Below, piece after piece: positions 34,462 to 46,640 of a stretch of DNA of 64,000 nt (position 1 is its first letter; the number at the start of each line of letters is the position of its first letter). The notes under the pieces were generated by a model. It was not told the origin of the DNA, did not search any database, and saw only the letters and a list, made by a program, of their open reading frames with translations. This DNA is from Rhyzopertha dominica (taxonomy: Eukaryota > Arthropoda > Insecta > Coleoptera > Bostrichidae). The translations under genes were made by a program, and so were the position numbers. Location of the stretch: NCBI GenBank assembly GCA_025024175.1, contig QCXZ01000001.1, positions 29,010,942 through 29,074,941 of the forward strand, read 5' to 3'.

Positions 34462-35335
34462 ACTTCCCACATCCAATTGTCAAAATGACATTTATGTTTT
34501 TATTTTTTATACTATAGGATTAGTAATCAGATTTTGAGCATTTTTTCTCTTTACACATTTTTTCTAAGACAAACAGTCCTCGTGATATTAGCAAAAATAT
34601 ATAAATTTTTAATATCGTTTTTTTCCAAATAACTCGAAAATTCTTAACTTAACAAAAATATTACAAGAGTGCTTTCTGATCAGATATTTGATTTTCTATA
34701 TAATACCACAATTTCAAAAAAATCGTACGAGCAGGGTCCAAAATAGGTTTTTTGGAAATATTTAGAAAATGTCAAAATTTTGGATAAATTTTCTAAGACA
34801 CTTTTTGTGAGAAATTTTATTCCGATCTGATGGTATTTTTATTTTTTGAATATATTAAATATATTCGGAGATATTTAGGAAAAACCGTTTTCTTTAAGTG
34901 ACGCTTTTTTGCTAATATCTTCTAAACAGTTTGCTGCACCGAAAATTTATAAGAGCGATTAATACTCGCAGCTATACTACTAATCACATACTAAAACGAA
35001 AAAAAAATAAAAATTTGCAAAAAGGGTAGTTACCCCCCAATTTTGCCCCCTTCCCGATACCCTACTTACCCCACAAACAATAGGTCGCTTTGGGTAGTTG
35101 AGATTTATACCTTTGCCAAATTTCAAGTTCATATATTAAGCCTTTCGAATGTTATCGTGTCCACAAACAATACCACAGACACACAGACACAGACACACGG
35201 ACACACAGACAAGAATTTTTTTTGCTCAAATTTTGTTTTTTTGCGTTTTCGACCATATTTAAGCGAATGAGCAAATAAAAATGTTTGAAAATTTTTTTTG
35301 CGATACAATACTTCCCATCCGTTGGATGTGGAAGT
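34462..35335 (-). repeat. Dispersed repeat R1, copy B
   Basis: It is inverted relative to copies A and C. Ends are ACTTCCCACATCCAAT and TTGGATGTGGAAGT. It contains a CA/GA-rich simple run near 35178-35210 and the shared blocks TTTTTGAATATATTAAATA and AACAATAGGTCGCTTTGG. Only 289 bp separate it from copy C, so B and C form a large inverted repeat. No protein is encoded. Confidence 0.78.
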
Positions 35336-35624
35336 AATTAACCTAGAAAGATCAGTTCGCAATAATTAATTAATGTAGTCATTTTTTACCTGGAGTGTTT
35401 GTGATACTGAAAGGCAATCCGAGCTATTCGATTATTTGTTCTTAGACCACTAACTCTATATCTTTTGAAAGTGCAAAACAACATAATTCCTCAGAGCAAA
35501 ACTTGTTAACAGAAAAGGCTCTGTTTTAAGCTAAAATCAACTGTGCAATTAAAATCTAAACCAATCACATAGTTTATTATAAGTTATTGCCATGGTTACT
35601 GGGTTGATTTCAGCTGATATCAAT

Positions 35625-36485
35625 TACTTCCACATCCAACGGATGGGAAGTATTGTATAGCGAAAAAAATTTTCAAAAATTTTTATTTGCTCATTCGCTT
35701 TAAAATAGTCGAAAAAGCAAAAATACAAAATTTGAGCAAAAAAATTTTCTTCTCTGTGTGTCTGTGGTATTGTTTGTGGACACGACAACTTTCGAAAGAC
35801 TTAATATATGAACTTGAAATTTGGCAAACGTATAAATCTCAACTACCCAAAGCGACCTATTGTTTGTGGGGTAAGTAGGGTATCGTGAAGGGGGCGAAAT
35901 TGAGGAGTAACTACCCTTTCTGCAACTTTTTATTTTTTTATCTTTTTTACGTTTTAGTATGTGATTAGTAGTATAACTGCGAGTATTATTCGTTCTTATA
36001 AATTTTCGGTGCAGCAAACTGTTTAGAAGATATTAGCAAAAAGCGTCACTTAAAGAAAACGGTTTTTCCTAAATATCTCCGAATATATTTAATATATTCA
36101 AAAAATGAAAATACCATCAGATAGAAAATAAAAATTCTCACAAAAAGTATCTTAGAAAATTTATCAAAAATTTTGACATTTTCGAAATATTTCCAAAAAA
36201 CCTATTTTGAACCCTGGCCGTACGATTTTTTTTTAATTTTGGTATTATATAGAAAATCAAATTTCTGATCAGAAAGCGCTCTTGTAATTTTTTTGTTAAG
36301 TTAATAATTTTCGAGTTATTTGGAAAAAACCGATTTTAAAAATTTATATATTTTTGCTAATATCACGAGGACTGTTTGTCTTAGAAAAAATGTGTAGAGA
36401 GAAAAAATGCTCAAAATCAGATTACTAATCGTATAGTATAAAAAATAAAAACATAAATGTCATTTTAACAATTGGATGTGGAAGT
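35625..36485 (+). repeat. Dispersed repeat R1, copy C
   Basis: It starts ACTTCCACATCCAA and ends TTGGATGTGGAAGT, a 14-bp perfect inverted terminal repeat. It matches copy B along its full length in opposite orientation and lacks the insertion seen in copy A. Flanking similarity among the copies (ATTGATTCAATTTG) extends past this end. No coding capacity was seen. Confidence 0.8.
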
Positions 36486-36829
36486 ATTGATTCAATTTGC
36501 GGTTTTTTAATAAAGAGAAGAGCTTCGTCCAAAAGTTTTTACTGAACAGCATGGCACGTTATCATTATTACTGATTTACAAGGGCAACGCAATTATTATT
36601 TTTAAATGTTATCGGCAATATTTCATTTCCATGATATGTGGTATTTAGCATCAAATTATATTTTCATATTTTCATTAAAGGTCCGATTTATAAAAGACTA
36701 GCGGTGTTTCTAATTTAGAACTCTGGTAATACTTCATGTTAAAAAGCTTACTACATAGTTTTCCTAAATTATTGAATATCGAAATCGTGTTTATTACGAT
36801 GTGAATGCTTTCGCGCACATCTGGAATTG

Positions 36830-37660
36830 CTTTTGTTTATTTGGTGACATATTTGTTAGGCAAAGTTGAAATCTCTCATAACTTGGTACACTAATCTCCC
36901 GCCATTAGGAAAATATCCATGTCTTATGTATTGATGGATAACACCTGAGATTAAAGTTGGCAGTACTGCTTAAGGTATAGCTTAGGTGGTACCTTTTAAC
37001 AGAGTCGTCCTGTAATGAAGAAGATTAGCGTGCATCAACAGCTTCACCCCGAACCCAGAGAATACTTTCCCAATTCGTTTCTTTGTCAAGTCCACGATGG
37101 TACACAACAAGAATTATCTTTTACTTCTAACGGTTTCAACGATTAACTAATTTGAAACTTTTAATTTCCCATCGAACGTGAAATACTACCGCCAATTGTA
37201 AAAAGTGACTTATAATTTCCGAAACTTCATTTACCGTTCACTTTTACTTAATCTAATGGTTACTCTTCTGGGAAGCAATGGGTAAATGCACCCACATCGC
37301 TTTTGGCCAACATTTGTAGAGATTCATTAAGGAAAATGTTCTATTTCCTCTTATTTGAAACCACTTCAAAAGACTTTTTACGGGCATCGTTGCTCAACGG
37401 ATCTGTTCCTCATCATCCCGCAGTTCTTGCAGCGTTCTGTGGCTTACTAAGGTCACCGTACCCGTAGCGATTAAGTCAACATTTGCCTAAGGCCAAAAAC
37501 TCCAGAGCTTTTGTCAATTTCATTGAGGTTCGCCGAATACCACTAGAAAAACGCTAATAGCGTGGTGAGTGCAGATTAACGTGAACGAGCAGTGTTTAAT
37601 AGATGAAACCGCGCTACGATGTGGTACAGCACACGCGAGTGCACGTCAAACAAACCGTAA
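36830..37660 (+). pseudogene. Very decayed mariner-type transposase (tentative)
   Basis: The plus strand at 37090-37150 gives QQELSFTSNGFND, resembling the ESTFTSNG block around the first catalytic Asp of one insect mariner group. Loosely matching words follow in shifted frames in the C-terminal part. The segment is more G+C-rich than its surroundings. The call rests mainly on one block and is uncertain. Confidence 0.3.
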
Positions 37661-37679
37661 AATGCACGTTTACACATTT

Positions 37680-39780
37680 GTTTGAACAACCTGACGGTTC
37701 TTGGGAGCTGTTATGGAATCGCTAATACTGACTTACTATTTATTTTGTTTAAATTCTTTTTAGGAGTAATAGCGTTAAGGAAAAAGAACACTCAATATGC
37801 TTTCAGAGCATACGGAATTATTATACCGGTGTTATTCATAAATGTGTTAATCTTAACTTTGTAGCAAATACCAATTACATATATTTGTTAATTATAAGAA
37901 ATACGAATACGCTAGTTTTTAAAAAGCTCTCACAATTACTTCATTAATTTTTCAATTAAACAGCAAACTTTTCGTATATTAAGTTCGAATTATAGATTTG
38001 TTTAAATTCGATGTTGGCAGATAATAATTATTTACTGACTTATATTTAACGTAAACGGCCTACTGATTTTTAGGAAAGTAATGCGCGTTACAATCCAATA
38101 CTCTAAGAGCTAAAACTAGTTACAGATACGACAAATAACGGCTTTAATGTTTTTTCTTTGATTGTATTATAATGTTTGAGTTCCCCAGGAAGTCGGATTT
38201 CACACCCATAAAGCTGTTCAGCTGCCGATGCCTGTGAGTCCTTACTAGCAAATTAAGGTGGTCCTACAAGAATTGTGCCATCGTTCAATTTTTCCGTTAG
38301 CCTGTTAATGATAAACATGAAATTCTGCTTTTGTATATCCCCAGCAGTGTACGCAAAGCTCTATAGTCTATATAAAGAACTTTCAAACTCGTGGCGTCCT
38401 TGATCTATAAAAAGCGGGTAAATCACACATTTTTGGTGGGTAATCCTAACCTACAGCCTTCTGTCAAAAGGCGGTTTAATCACGGAAGTAAATACAGTGA
38501 TATATTTTGGGTTACAAAGCATAAAATTGATCATTGTACTGACGGGACGTATAAAATACTAACCGGCAATATTGGTAATTATACAGAATACCGTACTTTC
38601 GCCAAATAAAGTGAAATATTGCACTCCTAAAATACAGCCTTTCAGAACATGAATATCAGTTTCTTGTTTTCGAAATATAAGGGATCTAGTGTTTTAATTT
38701 CCAATTATTTTATACCCACTGTTACTCCCTGTAGGTACTGCATAGTGTCGCATGCTTCTTTAATGGTGCTTTTACGTTCAGTCGTGCTACGCGAGTGTTT
38801 TGAAACGCGGGTCCACGTATAAAAACTCATTTTTATAAACCAGACGCAAACGCGGGAAATTCATTTCAGATTCATCTTCAGAAGGCAATGTTTTAGTTGT
38901 GTGCAAAACTCGGCGGTATTCGGTCCGGTATTCTGCACAATTAGCGCAATATTAAGTAGAATGCCATACCTACTTATTTTCTCTGTGGATGCTACTAATC
39001 CACAACTTGCGATGTTCTTCTTCATGAGGTTTGGATTGTAGCAGTAAAATTTAACCGATTTGTCTGTGTTTGAATAGCTGTTACAGTCCACAACACAGCA
39101 ATTTTATTTACTTAAACGCAAAGAGCATACAAATTATTTCAGCACTCATGTTGATTACTGTCAAAGAATATATCTATTGGTGTAATTCTTTGATCACTAG
39201 ACAGGCATAAATAAGAGAATTATTTAAGTTAGGCTACAGTAATTGCAGCATACACCATACAGCTGACAGCAAATGTGTTTACCCTACAGTAAACTGTAGT
39301 TTACCCACCAAAAATGCCAAGTTTTACCGATGGTGGCGCCAATTCGCTCATCGCCTATAGCTGTCTATCATAGTGACGTAATAAGTGAAGGTGACAATGA
39401 CCCTATAATATCCAAATGTACTGGTACCGTTAGATATCTGGGCGGGTGAAATTTGCGGATACCTGCGTAGACTAAGGAGTGAGAACGCATTTGGATAAAC
39501 AAGGATGGCAGATACGCGCTGCATCGGAACTTTTCTGATACAGAGATAACTTACCCATAACTATCATTACAATTCAACGCATTCAGCAGTGATAGTAGTG
39601 AGCTGGACGAGGGGCTGCCAAAAATATCTTGCTGATGTTTATCAAACTGTTACAGCTTTATAATTATAGATTTTTGATAGTATGTTGTTTCAAGTTGTGA
39701 AAAGCATCTGCGGTGATATATTTATTTTCTTCTATGAGAAAATATTTGTTGAGAATTGTACTACAAAGTATAACTGACGA
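37680..39780. other. Stretch without recognisable genes
   Basis: It includes a minus-strand frame at 39091-38861 (CYNPNLMKKNIASCGLVAST) without family resemblance, a more G+C-rich patch at 38740-38860, and a small perfect palindrome, GTAAACTGTAGTTTAC, near 39290. Nothing else can be supported. Confidence 0.35.
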
Positions 39781-39863
39781 ATTTGCCTAGTTTACAGAGT
39801 TCCGTTTTCGTATTCCCATGCATCAGTTCGCTCGCTGCGGTCAAAGGCGACGGTCTGCTTCGG

Positions 39864-39935
39864 TCGATTTGCTCTCTATCCCTACCTGATGAGCCCCAAC
39901 AGGGCGAAACTAGTCGTAGGGTGAGAGTGGATCGA
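39864..39935 (+). ncRNA. Hammerhead ribozyme with minimal stem III
   Basis: All core elements are present in order. Stem I strand CCCTAC is at 39880-39885, CUGAUGA at 39886-39892, stem II GCCC/GGGC at 39893-39896 and 39902-39905 with a five-base loop, and GAAA at 39906-39909. Stem III is only A-U plus C-G around UA (39909-39914), then C39915 is the cleavage position in GUC, and the stem I partner GTAGGG is at 39916-39921. Stem I continues after a small internal loop with CTCTC/GAGAG and TCGAT/ATCGA. The type with open stem I and tiny stem III is known from Penelope-like retroelements, where two copies pair through the self-complementary CUAG. No coding part of such an element is recognisable beside it. 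Confidence 0.85.
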
Positions 39936-40059
39936 TCAGGGCAAATAAATGATTTCATCCTGCTTACGGAGTAGCTTCTGCGATGCCATCGATACGAACC
40001 TGCTCTAGGCCGGTGTCTATCGCAGTTATAGGCAGCGAGGGCATCATCCCTCGTATTCT

Positions 40060-41440
40060 CATATACAATACTAGCATAGTTATCATGTTATTATCATATG
40101 CATTGATAATGTCGTTCATTACTGCGAGAAGTGCAGTTACACAGTTGTGATGAGGTGACTGATTATCAGGTAGTATAGAGTGTTCTGCAGCGTTATTTTG
40201 GATTTGATTAAATCATATCTTTTCATTAACTTTGGATAGTACTAGTAAAAACTTATAGGGCGCAGATGCGACATCTGAGTTGGATTAAGCACCTTTGGAA
40301 GGAGTATTATATAAGCTACATTCTATTTATCTTGAAAAATGTTGATTTATTGAGAAATTAATACAATGTGTGTAATATATTTGATGATGTGTGAGCAGCA
40401 TAGAAACAACATGCGTCATAATGCCACCCACCCCAATTGCCCTCGATATAATAGTCAGCAAGTTTCCATAAACACTCTCCATAGAGGCCATAGCAAAACT
40501 GAAAATTCCAACTCCGTCCCTATTGTTTTTAAAAAGCGAGTTGACAACATTTTTATTAGGATTACTACTAGCCTGTGGTGGGTTTACAAAAAAATTGTTG
40601 ATTGCATTTAAATCTTGTAAGTTATCAGGTAAGTTTGTGTGTCTCTTTTTGATGCAATTATTTAATGTATTTAATTGACTAAAAAGTGTTTTCCTGGATG
40701 GATTTGCTTTGACTACATGACTTAAATGTTTTTTCTCTCCTGCTTTACAGTATGATTATACAAGTTAGGCAGTTGTTTGTAGTGATACCAATCGTTCGGT
40801 AATTTAGACTTTTTAAACCTAGCTTGAGCTTTATTTCTTAGCCTTCGCATAAATTTCAAATAATCAGTCATCTATGCCTCCTCTTATTAGATAATCTTTC
40901 TATATTTCTATATAGAGCGCATGCTTGTCAAAAAGACCAGTAAGTAATGAATTAAAAAGTTGAAGTTTGTCGTTAACATTTTGCAAATAAAAGATATCAT
41001 CTAAGGGTAAGTCTAAGTATTGCAAGTCACGTAAGAATTCCTCCATAACAATGTTACCAAAATTCTTGTGTGCAGGAAAACACGCTGCATCTAGAGAAGT
41101 GTCAACGCAATCTAACGTTAGTACGGTGGCAAAATGGTCAGTAGCAAGATCAGCAGAAATAAGCACTTTGCAACCTTCAACACCTTCTTTAAAATTAAGA
41201 AGGAACAGCTTAATAAAGATTAGGTTGTACGACAGACCTTGATAGGGGTAGGTTCGTCCCCAATGTGATAGAATCCCAAGGCATTAAATACATTCTGAAA
41301 CATGACATATTTATTAGTACTTTGTATAGAGAAGCCCATATTAAAATTACCACAGCACACAGCTTGCTTAATTTTAGAAGTTATCATACCCAATGATACT
41401 TAAAAAATCGAGAATAGAGTTTACTTTATACAATACCATG
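40060..41440 (-). pseudogene. Jockey-like non-LTR retrotransposon, endonuclease to early RT
   Basis: Minus-strand fragments appear in order from 41440. They are NMGFSIQSTNKYVMF followed by FNALGFYHIGDEPT (endonuclease block), DLATDHFATVLTL (endonuclease end, usual pattern SDH), and the linker helix MRRLRNKAQARFKKS. Then come FSFAMASMESVYGNLLTI with GVGGIMTHVVSMLL (RT block 1), LRPIS, and TALLAVMNDIINAYDNNMIT (later RT). Stops and frameshifts occur throughout, and the part from the catalytic box onward is missing. It is a different family from the fragment at 31690-33240. Confidence 0.8.
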
Positions 41441-41444
41441 GAAC

Positions 41445-44430
41445 GAAATTAGTGATTACATCTCAACCGCCTCTCTTTTGTCATATTTCTTGTTGAATCA
41501 TAACCATACCTACCCATTTGAAGAGGAATTGTCCAAGTGCAAATTATTATATTAAATAGCGTCATCTGCGTCAATAACAACCGCTGATTAAAAAGCAAAT
41601 TGCAGGTACAGGTTTAAGCGAGTTTGCACTGCTAACACAAACGACTTAAGGTGATTCTCCCGATAATTCTGTTGCTTTTTTTGTAATTGCAGGAAGCCAC
41701 ACCTGCAAAAATGTCTTTATGTCTTGGACTGTAAATGTCCAGTTGCTCTTCTAATTTGTCTTTTTATGTTGCGAGTGTTTGTTTTCGAAACAGCGGCAGG
41801 AAACTGCTCACTTTTATGGCGGAGTGAATAGAGTTGCAAAGTAATTTGCTGATTCTTTTAGTCGATGAACGGTCACGTTCATCAACCTGTATTACTTATG
41901 TTTACCTGTTTATTCAATCTTGGATGGCGCTTCTTGACTTTATTGCAGTTAACTGCTTTGTTTTTGCTACCTGTGTGGCATGCAGCATTTTCTTCAGGAA
42001 ATAACAAACAAACAGAACTGTGTCAAGAACCTTAATTTCTAATTTTGATTTGCCTTACTGTTACTATAAAAAATTCGCGAATGATAGATGATTAACTATT
42101 AGAATTACATTGTACCGTTGTTTAAAATTAGGTTTAATGTCTTGATTCAAATTAGAGTGAGAGCTAGTTGTTTTTATTTGCAGTATAACCTGATTAATTT
42201 GTTGTTTAGAATATTACTACCATTAACGCAACAGATTAATGTATGTGTTAATATTGTATTCGAGATTGCGCTTTTCTTTTAGAATGTAATTTTACTTTTA
42301 GCAGTGTACCGTTTTTAGTTTTGTCTATCATTTGTCATACGTTGTCAGTCGTCACATATGCTCGCCGTTTTAACGTTCTCGTTACGCGTGCACTTGTTGC
42401 TTCTTTTGCTTTTTTAATTTGTACGGTTCTTTTTGTTTCTATTATCCTTTATTTTCACTCTATTGTGCCTTTTGTTCAAACCCATTAACAATATCTAAGT
42501 AAGCAATTAACTCTAAAAACTTAGGTACCTTCTGAGTCTTGGACATTAAAATGTAATTTAGATGTTTACCGTGTAGGTATACTTCTTTACATAGATTACT
42601 TAAGTTCAGATATATATTCGGCTAGAAGCTTTACAAGTTATTATAGTAAATTAGACATTGCCTTTTAAACGGGCTAGTTAAAAATGTGTGGAACTTCGAA
42701 TTCCTTTAATTTAGAAAAAAAATGAAAATAAGCATTTTTTGCAAACTAGGTAATATGAAGGGTTTTTAAAGAGGTACCTATACTTCCGTCAAGTAAAAGC
42801 AGGCTTTTGATTAAAACATATTTATTGACTTTTGCTTAAAACCTTCCTCACAGGGAACACTAAAATAACGTACACGTTTATGACAAAACCAGTATTCTAT
42901 ACCTATAATTCTAGACAAAGAAAGAGGACAAACGTTATCAATTTTATTTACTTACTCAATCTAATTTGCTTTGAAACCATTCGTAAATTTCACAACAGTC
43001 ATATTTGGATACCATATCATGATAGACAATTCAAAATCTTGCTGTTAATTTTCCGCATTTTTTCATAAAACAGCTTGTCCTTACAATGGACTAAGACCAA
43101 GTACGCCTACTAACGAGCCTCTACAATCTCTGCGTCAACAAGAAGCAAAACTGATTATTCTGGTATAAAACAACAAAAACCGTTAAATATTTGTCTGTTA
43201 AATTAATATATGAACTGCTCAAATCTTCCACATCGTGTTTCTGTTAAAAAACCTGTATTTACAGATGAGTTTCCTAAAATATTACATATTACACGTGCAG
43301 TTTTCAAGCTTTTGTATTTTTCTGCCGGAGAATTTAATAACCAACAACAGCATTCTTTTCAGATCAATTAGAGAAATGGTTGTATATACCTAATATTAAA
43401 ATCTTCACGTCCCCCATCCTCAGCTACGAATAAGGCTAATATAGGTAACGGTTTATCAAGAAACTGTTTCCTTTTTGCATAATTTATTGAGTGAAGTTGG
43501 CTACGAGAAGTGCTGAAAACCATCGCAAGCGGGTGTGTGGATTACAAGTAACTCTATACGTATGAGTTGAGTGTTTCAAAACAGTTTCCTTTATCTGAAT
43601 AAAATCATTGTACAGTTGGCTTCCAAGGAGTGAAGCTGGTAGAAATAAGTATCAAATCCTTTGTATATAATTGAACAAGTATGCAATTTGTTTACTACCA
43701 CTTCCGCATAATTGTATGTTTTTTTGTGATCAGCATACTAATGTTTTAACTCCAATTTATTTATTACGTAAGCAAAATACATACATAGATTGTATTCACT
43801 ATTCACTTGTAATTTTATATAAAACAAAATGAAGTACTAAATAAGTAATATTTATAATAAATAGCAAGTAACTTGCAGCTATAAGGTATTTTACGTGCTG
43901 ATAGAAGGTTTCTGTGTTTCGTTTCTGCACTTTTTTGACCTGGGTAAAACCACTCATTTTGCTGAATCTGAATCCCACTCATATACAAGTTTGCTTCACT
44001 GAGGCGACTCTCAAAGAGTTGAATATAAATTATCGAATTCGTACATTCTTCTTCCCCCTGATAGTTGTAGTAGGTAATGTAAATGTAATAATGTAAAGCT
44101 GTAAAGCGAATAAAAGATATGAATATATACCAATAGGAGAAATATATTATGTATTTTTACTATAAACAATTTATTTTTTCAGTACTGCTCTATAAATAGT
44201 TGCTGATTTGTAATTTCAACTTATCTAAAACAGCGTTATTCGAAAGCTTTTACACAGCCACTAAGAGCCGTTTTAAGATAAAAATATTTGCTTTATATTT
44301 CGCAATACTACGAGACTCGCAAACGAGAATATCGTGGGCATCACTAGGAGAAAGCAATCTAGCTATACGCAATTACAACATCTAATAAAACTTCATCAAT
44401 GATTAAGTACTGCCCTGGTGAAAATGGAAA
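41445..44430. other. AT-rich stretch without recognisable genes
   Basis: No splice-bounded coding segment is visible. There is an imperfect direct repeat around 43461 and 43578 (AAACTGTTTCCTTT / AAACAGTTTCCTTT, each followed by similar TTGGCT...GAAG words). Confidence 0.35.
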
Positions 44431-44439
44431 TCTAAATAA

Positions 44440-44766
44440 CAATAAGAGAAGACAAGGAAAAATGGCTATCCAAGTAGCAATAAGAGAAGAGTTCGTGCAT
44501 AAGGCACGATTTTTAGTGACGGTGTGATAGACGAGGCTATAAGGAACGCGCTGCTGCTGACCACCTATTCTACGAATAGAGAAGCCCTAGAAAAGGCTTT
44601 GGAAATCGAGGCAGCGTACAAGGCGTCTATGATCAGGGAAAGAATTGCTATAAGCAATACCTATAAAATTCGACTTAAATGTAGGTACTGTTACAATCCA
44701 ATATCTCGTGCTAACATGCTCTGGCACAAAAACTCTTATCAGCAGGTCTCCAACCTTAGTGGATAG
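44440..44766 (+). pseudogene. LTR-retrotransposon gag fragment
   Basis: The frame from 44524 reads MIDEAIRNALLLTTYSTNRE, then ALEKALEIEAAYKASM, as in capsid C-termini of Ty3/Gypsy-type gag. It continues to CRYC...WHKN, a damaged CCHC zinc knuckle in which the last Cys is lost. A stop lies immediately upstream in the same frame. Protease and pol are not seen after it, so this is a fragment. Confidence 0.5.
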
Positions 44767-44769
44767 TAG

Positions 44770-46400
44770 CTACCACACTTGATTGACCGGCTAAAGAGGT
44801 AAGTAAGGTAAGTCAGTTAATTCAACAGATTCAAAACATTAATTCTTAATTTTAAAGGCAAAAGAACAAAAGAAGCTCCCTTATCCATTGGTATTAAACA
44901 TCGTGTGACAAATAAAGTTAATCCAACCCATCAGTTGTTTAATTTGGAAACACGTAACAGTACCTTCTCACCTGCTGTCCCAGAAATATAAAAGTTCCAA
45001 GGCATTNGGTTTGAATTTTGAAGATTACAAAGACTTTATTGCGATTTGCTAGTATTTATTAGTTAGTTGTCTACCGCTATTAAGTACCTACTCTTTTTTT
45101 GTCGCGTAAGTAGGTAGGTAGTTATGTTCGGAACAAACTATAAAACGTCAAAGCATCAAAGCACCTTCTTCACACTCAACGCTTCGCCTTCAATGACTAT
45201 ATAACGGCGCGAATCGAGAGAATAAAAAAACGCCTCGTCACCCACCAAATTCCGCGTATCGCGGAACGCGACTGGAGATTTCAATGACAGGTCAACACGG
45301 AAACCCAGCAACCCACCCAGTACGCCAAAACTACACTTCTGAACAATACTTTACCATGCAAATTGTTGAATAAAATTTAAGTGTCCATTTTTGTTGGATG
45401 CTCAACGTTCACATCTTAACACTCGAGATGAGCAATAAGAACGTAAAGTGCTGCTCGAACGGTCGAGTTTCGTGAATAAACTATTTGTTCTCTCAGATGG
45501 AGCAATAATCTCCTGTACCGCTATCGGTAATTTATTTTGTTGAACTCCCATTAAAGGCTGTGAGATACTCGCTGAAACAGTTCAGGTGATGCTGAGATCT
45601 AACACGATATCCGTTTGGTGTACCCACCGCAGTTGTAGAACTATTAAGGGCTGCAGTATGTGAAAGCTCAACAAATAAAGGATGTTTAAGATCAATCATT
45701 GCATAGTAACAGTAACTATAGGAACTGGCAGTGCTATGAATTGAATTGAAACCATCTGATGCTTGTTTTGAATAGTTTAATGAAAAACATTTACGTGAAA
45801 TACTGAGTTTTCAAATAAATTACATAAAACGTTATTAAAGCAGGCTATGCAGGTGTTAATAGTGGTTTTTATCATCCATTTGATGATATTCTAACACTCG
45901 TAATATGTACTTTATTCACAGAAATAAATATTTGCAAACTGAAGACTTTCTGCAGCTTGCCTGTGGCCTAGTCGATCACAGAAATTATTCAAAGAATTTT
46001 TGCACGTCATGTATGAAATTACTAAAATTACAAAAAATATAGATGCTTATTGCGCGGGCCGAAAACGCAGAGCTGTTGCTTAAAAAATATTCGGTCAATG
46101 TTAAAAAGAATTCGATAAGTTTCAACAATGAAGCACTGTTATGATGGGATATTTTCAAAAATTGGTACATATTTGTGATTTGTAAATAATTTCCTAATAC
46201 CTAATTTTTTTTAAGTCAAAATCAATTAATCCGAAACTTTGTAGTCACCGGGAAAATAGACATAAAAACATATTTTCGACTACATGGAACTTTTTTGAAG
46301 CAATCATCGTATTCCTGCAGTACCCTGATTGACTGATAATTATTCATTAATTTAAGGTCTAGTAAATATATTTTGTGCAATGATTCATTGTCTCACACAT
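44770..46400. other. Mostly unassigned; possible LTR remnant near 45100-45420
   Basis: The segment around 45160-45330 is G+C-richer, with CpG, and is followed by GAATAAAATTT near 45369, an LTR-like R/U5 arrangement downstream of the gag fragment. No matching second LTR or target duplication was found, so this remains a suggestion. The rest is AT-rich. Confidence 0.25.
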
Positions 46401-46406
46401 ACTGCC

Positions 46407-46640
46407 CTACGCCACTGCCAAAGCAGCGATATGCAATTTCCAATCTGGTCCCACGAATCGAATCACATGCTCCTTCCTGTCAGTTTTATATTCGGATGGT
46501 GATATTAATTCAAATTCGTCGTGTCTTTTCAATGATTTCATTCGATAGTTTGAAATTTCCTTGCGCTTAGGTTTGTAATACCAAATGATATGTTCAGGTA
46601 CGCACTGGATTACGTTAGGTCGCAAAATCCATTTTTTCAA
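46407..46640 (-). other. Unassigned coding-like ORF beside a retrotransposon tail
   Basis: The minus-strand frame encodes about 77 residues, including WILRPNVIQCVPEHIIWYY, KRKEISNYRMKSLKRHDEF, ELISPSEYKTDRKEHVIRF and VGPDWKLHIAALAVA, ending in TAG at 46407. The residue composition is strongly protein-like and the frame is intact. It begins right at the AT-rich tail of the non-LTR element at 46641, so it may be an exon that the element inserted into or next to, or a captured fragment. I do not recognise the family. Confidence 0.4.

Noticed and set aside
35043..36017. ORFs reading CRYPTYPTNNRSLWVVEIYT-like sequence in two R1 copies
   Set aside because: They recur only because the repeat recurs. 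The frames are broken in copy A and show no sign of being maintained.
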